A stretch of DNA of 13,043 nt from Bacteroidales bacterium (lineage in GTDB: Bacteria > Bacteroidota > Bacteroidia > Bacteroidales > Tenuifilaceae), in contig WBUV01000045.1 in assembly GCA_008933525.1 (NCBI GenBank), positions 1 through 13,043 of the forward strand, written 5' to 3'. Below the pieces are notes generated by a model. It searched no databases and had not been told where the DNA came from. It saw only the letters and a list, made by a program, of their open reading frames with translations. Below are positions 8,132 to 13,043 of the stretch, one piece after another. The position numbers and the translations under genes are program-made. Numbering within the stretch: position 1 is the stretch's first letter; each line of letters starts with the position of its first letter.

Positions 8132-9034
8132 TTACTCTTCAATCTTAATAAATTTCTCCAGAATCAGATCTAACTCATCGGGATTATTATAGGAGATAAC
8201 AATTTTGCCATCACCTTTACCGCCAGGTTTTACATCGGCTCGTAATCCAAGTTTGTTGGTCAAATGCTCGTGAAGCATAATCTCGGATTCTGCCAAGGTT
8301 GAACTTTTGGGCTTGGATGCTTTGGGGGCTTTGTGGTTTTGAGAATCACGCACCAATTCCTCTACTTTACGAACCGAAAGATCCTCGTTAATGATCTTAT
8401 TGTAAATACTCAACTGAAGCGATGTGTCGTCAACATTAACAAGTGCACGAGCATGCCCCATCGATATTTTAGACTCGCTAATTCCCACTTGTATTTCAGC
8501 TGGGAGTCTGAGTAATCGCATGTAATTGGTTACAGTTGCACGTTTCTTTCCAACTCTTTCGGCAAGTGTTTCCTGAGTAAGAGCACACTCATCAATTAGG
8601 CGCTGGTAGCTAATTGCAACCTCAATAGCATTAAGATCCTCGCGTTGAATATTTTCGACCAAAGCCATCTCCAACATTCCTTGATCATCAGCAGTACGAG
8701 TGAAAGCCGGAATTGTTTTAAGCCCTGCAAGTTTTACTGCTCTTAAACGACGCTCTCCAGAAATTAACTGGTAACGACCATCTAGCGCTCTAACAGTAAT
8801 TGGCTGAATTACTCCAAGTTTCAGAATTGAATCGGAAAGTTCTTGTAGTGCATTCTCATCGAAATGTGTTCTGGGTTGGTAAGGGTTAAGATCAATTTTA
8901 TCAACCTCAATTTCGTTAACCAACTCCCTAACAACATGAGAAACATGCTCCTCGTTACTATTTTTGGTAGAATCAATGGCAGCATCCTCAATAAGTGCTC
9001 CTAATCCCCGACCTAAAGCCATTTTTTTTGACAT
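8132..9034 (-). CDS. parB: Chromosome partitioning protein ParB/Spo0J
   Basis: ParB is the CTP-dependent DNA clamp that loads at parS sites near the origin and works with ParA to segregate chromosomes and load SMC. The 300-residue protein starts with the typical MALGRGLGALI peptide (after MSKK), which contacts ParA. It continues with the N-terminal CTPase domain: LNPYQPRTHFDE (49-60), GVIQPITVR, SGERRLRA (92-99) and ENIQREDLN (127-135). A helix-turn-helix follows at about 152-175 (TQETLAERVGKKRATVTNYMR), and a C-terminal dimerisation domain (LTNKLGLRADV...DELDLILEKFI). Upstream AGGAG sits 8 bases before ATG, an unusually good Shine-Dalgarno for this phylum. It is separated from parA by 26 bp, and the two are clearly one transcript. 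Confidence 0.96.
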   Translation of the reverse strand: MSKKMALGRGLGALIEDAAIDSTKNSNEEHVSHVVRELVNEIEVDKIDLNPYQPRTHFDENALQELSDSILKLGVIQPITVRALDGRYQLISGERRLRAVKLAGLKTIPAFTRTADDQGMLEMALVENIQREDLNAIEVAISYQRLIDECALTQETLAERVGKKRATVTNYMRLLRLPAEIQVGISESKISMGHARALVNVDDTSLQLSIYNKIINEDLSVRKVEELVRDSQNHKAPKASKPKSSTLAESEIMLHEHLTNKLGLRADVKPGGKGDGKIVISYNNPDELDLILEKFIKIEE

Positions 9035-9060
9035 AATTAATTCTCCTACCTAAAACAATA

Positions 9061-9864
9061 TTAATTTTCAACTATTTTATGTTCGTAATCTATACTGGTC
9101 ATATTGTTCTTTTGGAGCAATTCACGAGCTAGATTAATATAATTTGCGGAACCTGTAGATGCAGCGTCGTATAGAATAACTGGTTTACCGTAACTTGGCG
9201 CTTCGCTTAACTTAATATTACGCTGGATAATAGTTTCGAAAACCATTTGCTGGAAATGCTTCTTAACCTCCTCAACAACCTGATTCGACAAGCGCAAACG
9301 AGCATCGTACATGGTTAAAAGGAAGCCCTCTATTTGCAACTCAGGGTTAAGGCGAGTCTGAATAATCTTTACTGTATTCAGTAGTTTTCCCAAACCTTCA
9401 AGCGCAAAGTACTCACACTGAACAGGAATAATTACAGAGTCAGCAGCGCTTAAAGCATTAACTGTAATCAAGCCCAACGAGGGAGAGCAATCTATAAAAA
9501 TAAAATCGTAATCGTCCTTAACTTTCTCAATTACAGCCTTGAGTGTTTTCTCTCTGTTAGGCATGTTGAGCATTTCAATTTCAGCACCAACAAGATCGAT
9601 ATGCGAAGGGATTAAATCCAATCCTTTAATCTCGCTGTGCAGAATAATATCCTTTGGATTAACATCATCAACCAAACATTCGTAAATGCTTGTCTTGATG
9701 TTTCTTAAATCGAAACCTGTTCCTGAGGTAGCATTCGCCTGAGGATCGGCATCAATAAGAAGAACTTTCTTTTCCAAAACTGCAAGACTTGCTGCAAGAT
9801 TGATGGCAGAGGTAGTTTTACCAACTCCCCCTTTTTGATTTGCTAAAGCAATTACTTTTCCCAT
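9061..9864 (-). CDS. parA: Chromosome partitioning ATPase ParA/Soj
   Basis: ParA is the nucleoid-binding ATPase partner of ParB. It dimerises on ATP binding and is stimulated by the ParB N-terminal peptide. The 267-residue protein shows the deviant Walker A KGGVGKTT (11-18, signature lysine Lys11), VLLIDADPQANAT (Walker A'), Walker B-like FIFIDCSPSLG and the late EAPSYGKPV motif of chromosomal Soj proteins. There is no N-terminal HTH, so it is the short chromosomal (type Ib-like) form and not the long plasmid P1/F form. The ATG at 9864 starts right at the first beta strand, as expected. It heads the parA-parB-DUF5683 series, and its promoter is at 9890-9921. Confidence 0.96.
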   Translation of the reverse strand: MGKVIALANQKGGVGKTTSAINLAASLAVLEKKVLLIDADPQANATSGTGFDLRNIKTSIYECLVDDVNPKDIILHSEIKGLDLIPSHIDLVGAEIEMLNMPNREKTLKAVIEKVKDDYDFIFIDCSPSLGLITVNALSAADSVIIPVQCEYFALEGLGKLLNTVKIIQTRLNPELQIEGFLLTMYDARLRLSNQVVEEVKKHFQQMVFETIIQRNIKLSEAPSYGKPVILYDAASTGSANYINLARELLQKNNMTSIDYEHKIVEN

Positions 9865-9889
9865 TATCTATGGTTTTAAAAACAGGGCT

Positions 9890-9921
9890 CAAAAATACAT
9901 ATCATTAAACTATCAAACCAA
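9890..9921 (-). promoter_or_regulatory. Bacteroidota-type promoter for parAB
   Basis: On the minus strand TATTTTTG (9897-9890) fits TAnnTTTG. Upstream is TTGGTTTG (9921-9914), which offers TTG at 21 bp or TTTG at 16 bp as -33 element. The predicted transcript would begin about 20 bases before the parA ATG. Confidence 0.55.
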
Positions 9922-9955
9922 CTTGTGAACAACTTGAATATGAACAAAAGCAGGC

Positions 9956-9979
9956 TTGTTACTAACAGGTTATTAACAA
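9956..9979. promoter_or_regulatory. 24-bp near-palindrome made of two GTTAnTAAC sites upstream of parA
   Basis: The arms TTGTTACTAAC (9956-9966) and GTTATTAACAA (9969-9979) are inverted copies with one mismatched pair, around a 2-base centre AG. Each arm also contains its own 9-bp palindrome GTTAnTAAC (9958-9966 and 9969-9977), the two being 11 bp apart, about one helical turn. It lies about 35 bp upstream of the parA -33 element and about 95 bp before the -7 element of the divergent lipid kinase gene. It may be an operator or a partition/replication protein site; the binding protein is unknown. Confidence 0.45.
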
Positions 9980-10073
9980 TTCGTTTAAACCTGCAATGTC
10001 TGCAAAAATAGAAAATCTTTTTAAATATCCCTCAGTAATTTTTCAATCGATATATCTATTTAATTTGATGTAT

Positions 10074-10081
10074 TATATTTG
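10074..10081 (+). promoter_or_regulatory. -7 promoter element of the first lipid kinase gene
   Basis: TATATTTG matches TAnnTTTG exactly, 31 bp before the TTG start of the kinase gene. No good TTG/TTTG is found at the expected 19-22 bp upstream (a T-rich stretch is there), so only the -7 element is claimed. Confidence 0.45.
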
Positions 10082-10112
10082 CACCATAATTCGATGCATA
10101 AATTTTTGACTA

Positions 10113-11093
10113 TTGAAAAATAACTGGTTCATAGTTGTCAATCCTCGTGCCGGTGGAGAAAAGGGAAGGATTGATTGGCCTACAATTGAAGGGTTACTAG
10201 TTAAATACAACATTGACTTCGACTACGCATTTACCGAGCACAAGCATCATGCTGTAGAGCTCACCGTAAGTGCTATAAAGCGTGGCTACAAAAAGTTGAT
10301 TGCTGTTGGTGGCGACGGGACCCTTAACGAAGTTGTAAATGGTATCTTCATCCAAAAGGAGATTTCAGCATCCGAAATTATTGTAGGTGTAATTGCCGTT
10401 GGAACAGGAAACGATTGGTTCCGGATGTACAACATCCCCATTGGATACGAGGAATGCGTTAAGGCCATTAAAGCCGAATACGTTTTTAAGCAGGATGTGG
10501 GCAAGGTAGAGTACAGAGAATCGCTAGTTCAACATTCCAGATATTTTGTGAACGCCGCAGGCATTGGCTTTGATGCCGAGGTCGCCTCAAGAACGAATCG
10601 ACTAAAAGACTTAGGTCAACGAGGTGCTTTACTCTATATGATTAGCCTACTAAAGGCCTTAATTGGTTACCATCACACAAAAGTATCGATTACTATCGAT
10701 GGAAATACTATACAGGAGAACGCATTCAGCCTAACACTCGGCATAGGCCGATATAACGGAGCTGGCATGATGCAGGTACCGAATGCTATTGCCAACGACG
10801 GGCTTTATGATATAACCATGATTAAGAAGATAAGCAAATTTAGTGTTCTCAAGAATATTCATCGGTTATATAACGGAACAATTCTAAAGCACCCTAAAAT
10901 AAAAAGTTTCCGAGGCGAAGTGATTGAAATCACCAGCAATCCACCTGTTAGGCTCGAAACCGACGGGGAATCGCTTGGCGAGTCGCCTTTCCGTTTCACA
11001 ATACTACCCGAAGCAATTGGAGTGGTTGTAAGCGAAGGCTTTGTGTCGCAATTCAAGATGGAATCGGAGCTTTGCGCTGCCAATGCAGTTTAA
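10113..11093 (+). CDS. Diacylglycerol/lipid kinase family protein (YegS/LCB5 type), copy 1
   Basis: This is a soluble or peripheral membrane kinase of the DAGK catalytic family, which phosphorylates lipid hydroxyls such as diacylglycerol, using ATP. The 326-residue product has VVNPRAGG at its N-terminus, the nucleotide-binding VGGDGTLNEV (Gly66-Gly-Asp68-Gly-Thr70), VGTGNDWFR, NAAGIGFDAEV and the C-terminal LETDGESLG, in the order expected for the family. Translation must start at TTG (10113): a stop (TGA, 10107-10109) lies two codons upstream and no in-frame ATG occurs before the VVNP motif. It converges on a second member of the same family and the stop codons overlap. The exact substrate cannot be told from sequence. 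The GTGNDWFR version differs from the GSGNGMAR of the second copy, which may reflect different substrates. Confidence 0.92.
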   Translation: MKNNWFIVVNPRAGGEKGRIDWPTIEGLLVKYNIDFDYAFTEHKHHAVELTVSAIKRGYKKLIAVGGDGTLNEVVNGIFIQKEISASEIIVGVIAVGTGNDWFRMYNIPIGYEECVKAIKAEYVFKQDVGKVEYRESLVQHSRYFVNAAGIGFDAEVASRTNRLKDLGQRGALLYMISLLKALIGYHHTKVSITIDGNTIQENAFSLTLGIGRYNGAGMMQVPNAIANDGLYDITMIKKISKFSVLKNIHRLYNGTILKHPKIKSFRGEVIEITSNPPVRLETDGESLGESPFRFTILPEAIGVVVSEGFVSQFKMESELCAANAV

Positions 11094-11974
11094 GGCACAA
11101 AAACTTTAAGCGCTTGAGGACATATTTTCGCCTCTAGTCTTTCACCCATAATGCTGGGCTCACCATCTAAATGTACATAATCTTCAGCAGGGCGTTCAAT
11201 TTGAATCTCTTTTACCTTAAAGCTTTGAACATACCTACAGCTATCAATTTGTTTGTTGAACAATCTAATTCCAATGGTTGGTGCTAAATATTTTGGAAAA
11301 GTTGAAATAATAGTAACGTTCAACATGCCATCCTGCATATCGGCCTCAGGCGCTATAAACGCATTATTACCCCATTGCGAAGCATTAGCTATTGTCACCA
11401 AAAATGCCTCTTTTTCAATAAGTTGACCGTTAACCCAAATTCTATATAATTTAGGTTTATAGTTTATATACTCCAGTATAGTGGTTTTCAAATAATTAGT
11501 AAAACCTCTACCCCCAATTCTTGAAAATTTATCGCCCACATGGGCATCGAAGCCAATCCCTGCGGTACAGAAAAAAGGAGTATTATTTAAGGTACCATAA
11601 TCGACGGTTGCTATTCTTCCATGATTAAGAATATCTATCGCCTTATTTATATTGACTGCAATTCCCAAATGCCGAGCCATTCCATTACCTGAACCTCTGG
11701 GTATAATTCCTAGTACTGCAGGCGAGTTTACTAATTCTCGTGCAACTTCGTTCACCGTTCCATCGCCGCCAACAGCCACAATCCACTTAAATCCTTCGGC
11801 AACTGCTTTACGAGCAATAACACTTGCATCGCCAGCACATGTAGTATACTGAACTATTGGCAAAAACTGCAAAGGATTAAGCCTTTGGCTAATCTTTTTT
11901 TCCAAACCAACAGATGTGGACGACCCAGAAATTGGATTTATAATAAAGAGTACCTTTTCAAGAGTTGTATTCAA
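11090..11974 (-). CDS. Diacylglycerol/lipid kinase family protein (YegS/LCB5 type), copy 2
   Basis: This is the second lipid kinase family member, 294 residues from a TTG start at 11974. It shows VLFIINPISGSS at the N-terminus, VGGDGTVNEV (Gly69-Thr73), PRGSGNGMARHLG, TAGIGFDAHVG, APEADMQDGMLNV and VHLDGEPSIMG, all DAGK family motifs in order. The longer TTG start (12016, 308 aa) is less likely because a TAnnTTTG element (11998-12005) lies downstream of it. The start at 11974 puts the INP motif about 12 residues from the N-terminus, as is usual. It resembles copy 1 only at the family motifs, so the pair are diverged paralogues and not a recent duplication. Role is probably phospholipid or other membrane-lipid phosphorylation; substrate unknown. 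Confidence 0.9.
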   Translation of the reverse strand: MNTTLEKVLFIINPISGSSTSVGLEKKISQRLNPLQFLPIVQYTTCAGDASVIARKAVAEGFKWIVAVGGDGTVNEVARELVNSPAVLGIIPRGSGNGMARHLGIAVNINKAIDILNHGRIATVDYGTLNNTPFFCTAGIGFDAHVGDKFSRIGGRGFTNYLKTTILEYINYKPKLYRIWVNGQLIEKEAFLVTIANASQWGNNAFIAPEADMQDGMLNVTIISTFPKYLAPTIGIRLFNKQIDSCRYVQSFKVKEIQIERPAEDYVHLDGEPSIMGERLEAKICPQALKVFVP

Positions 11975-11997
11975 TTCAAATAATTTTAAAGAGCCTG

Positions 11998-12027
11998 CAA
12001 AGTTAGCAATAATCAATTATAGCACAA
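11998..12027 (-). promoter_or_regulatory. Bacteroidota-type promoter for lipid kinase copy 2
   Basis: On the minus strand TAACTTTG (12005-11998) fits TAnnTTTG and TTG (12027-12025) lies exactly 19 bp upstream. Transcription would start near 11991, about 17 bases before the TTG codon at 11974 and after the alternative TTG at 12016. Confidence 0.6.
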
Positions 12028-12136
12028 CATTTTTGTGTTAATGATAGTAAATATGAATTATAAAGTTTTATTCAGAAACTTCCAGATTGGTATATTTCCG
12101 ATTATAATCAATCGCTAGACAATATTTATATGAAAA

Positions 12137-13043
12137 ATGAGTTTAAAAAAAGATTACATGAAATTATTTACCTTTAGGCCGAAATTGATACCGATGCGAG
12201 CAAAATATATATTACTATTGCTATTTATGCTTTCTGTAAAGCTAATTGCGGCACAGGTTAGCGGCAATGGTACTTATCAATTCTTAAACTTATCGACTTC
12301 GGCTAGAACAACTGCACTTGGCGGGAAAATTGTAACTACCGACGAATCGGACATTTCAATAGTTCTGCAAAACCCATCGGCGCTAGATTCTAGCATGCAC
12401 AACCAATTTACACTATCCTATATTGGCTATTTTGCAGGAATTTCTTACGGAACTTTCACCTATGCAAGAAACTATAGTAAGTATGGAAATTTTGCCATAA
12501 GTGCTCAGCGTATTGGTTATGGATCGTTCACCAGAGCCGATGAAACTGGAACAATAAACGGAGACTTCACCGCTTCGGAAACAGCTTTTAGCTTAAGCTA
12601 CTCCAGAACTTTAGATTCTTGTTTTAATGTTGGGATTGCTCTAAAACCCATATATTCTCATTTAGATAAGTATACATCGTGGGGAATCGCCACAGATATT
12701 GCGGGAAACTACAACTCCAAAAATGGACTGTTTGCTGCAGGAATTATTCTCAAAAACATTGGATCGACATTAAAATCGTACACACCCGAAACAAAAGAGC
12801 CTCTTCCATTTGAAATACTAGCAGGTATAAGTAAAAAACTTGCACATGCTCCATTCCGTTTTGTTATTACATTTCACCAATTACAAAACCTCAATTTATA
12901 CTACGATTCAGAAGTTAAAAACGAGGAATCTGTATTTGACAACTCGGAAGATTCTTCGCCAAATCTTGTAACAAAATTTGGTCGCGAGTTTATTAGCCAT
13001 GCTATTATTGGTGCCGAATTTGTTCCTGTTCGAAATTTCTACC
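12137..13043 (+). CDS. porQ: Type IX secretion system outer-membrane protein PorQ (3' truncated by window edge)
   Basis: PorQ is an outer-membrane barrel of the T9SS attachment complex (PorU-PorV-PorQ-PorZ), where it holds PorZ at the cell surface. The frame runs open from ATG 12137 to the window end (302 codons), so the C-terminus is missing. A signal peptide (MRAKYILLLLFMLSVKLIAA, then Q) is followed by the family N-terminus GNGTYQFLNLSTSARTTALG, and then by barrel strands such as FTLSYIGYFAGISYGTFTYA and FAISAQRIGYGSF. Possible starts are ATG 12137, 12158 and 12194. The last gives the most compact signal peptide, while the longest is reported here so that nothing is lost. No Shine-Dalgarno decides between them. 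The same window encodes a T9SS cargo (the M6 peptidase). Not to be confused with PorV/LptO, which lacks this N-terminal pattern. Confidence 0.87.
   Translation, partial: MSLKKDYMKLFTFRPKLIPMRAKYILLLLFMLSVKLIAAQVSGNGTYQFLNLSTSARTTALGGKIVTTDESDISIVLQNPSALDSSMHNQFTLSYIGYFAGISYGTFTYARNYSKYGNFAISAQRIGYGSFTRADETGTINGDFTASETAFSLSYSRTLDSCFNVGIALKPIYSHLDKYTSWGIATDIAGNYNSKNGLFAAGIILKNIGSTLKSYTPETKEPLPFEILAGISKKLAHAPFRFVITFHQLQNLNLYYDSEVKNEESVFDNSEDSSPNLVTKFGREFISHAIIGAEFVPVRNFY

Noticed and set aside
9923..9978. Replication origin in the parA-lipid kinase gap
   Set aside because: Only two one-mismatch DnaA boxes are seen in AT-rich DNA, with no exact box, no iteron array and no dnaA or other origin-flanking gene. 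GC-skew over the whole chromosome would be needed.
12091..12098. TATATTTC as a possible -7 element for porQ
   Set aside because: It differs from TAnnTTTG at the last base and no TTG lies at the expected distance upstream, so it is too weak to list as a promoter.
1..13043. Mobile elements, CRISPR arrays, tRNA or rRNA genes, defence systems
   Set aside because: No transposase or integrase genes, terminal inverted repeats, regularly spaced repeats, RNA gene signatures or defence motifs were found; composition and gene content look like ordinary core chromosome throughout.

Overview
This window looks like chromosomal core DNA from a member of the Bacteroidota, most likely a Bacteroidales or Marinilabiliales-type organism. 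The sequence is AT-rich. Several genes carry the phylum-specific promoter element TAnnTTTG. One secreted peptidase ends in a type IX secretion (T9SS) sorting domain, and the T9SS component PorQ starts at the right edge. The gene order parA-parB-DUF5683-lytic transglycosylase is a familiar Bacteroidota arrangement. No species can be named from the sequence, and there is no sign of a mobile element, phage, CRISPR array, rRNA or tRNA.

Layout, left to right. (1) 1-1904, plus strand: the 3' end of gpsA (glycerol-3-phosphate dehydrogenase) followed by pgi (glucose-6-phosphate isomerase), closed by a perfect-stem bidirectional terminator. (2) 1963-2502, minus: a small outer-membrane beta-barrel protein. 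(3) 2604-5607, minus: an unrecognised lipoprotein gene and, 22 bp downstream, a large M6-family metallopeptidase with a T9SS C-terminal domain. They share one recognisable promoter and one terminator. (4) 5757-9864, minus: chromosome partition genes parA and parB, then a DUF5683 membrane protein with an internally duplicated domain, then a LysM lytic transglycosylase that also has its own promoter. (5) 10113-11974: two paralogous diacylglycerol/lipid kinase family genes facing each other. Both start with TTG and their stop codons overlap in the tetranucleotide TTAA. (6) 12137 to the end, plus: porQ, truncated by the window edge.

Themes. Much of the window concerns the cell envelope: phospholipid precursor synthesis (gpsA), lipid phosphorylation (two kinases), peptidoglycan cleavage, an outer-membrane barrel, a lipoprotein, a T9SS cargo and a T9SS outer-membrane component. 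The partition genes are embedded in this set. Recognisable TAnnTTTG elements lie inside or downstream of the longest possible 5' ends of three genes (lipoprotein, transglycosylase, second lipid kinase). This argues for shorter starts, which are the coordinates given here.

No clear new defence or biosynthetic system is visible. The best leads are the lipoprotein-M6 peptidase pair, a 24-bp near-palindrome upstream of parA built from two GTTAnTAAC palindromes 11 bp apart, the duplicated DUF5683 protein, and the convergent paralogous kinases with overlapping stops. There is no gene-free stretch longer than about 250 bp.
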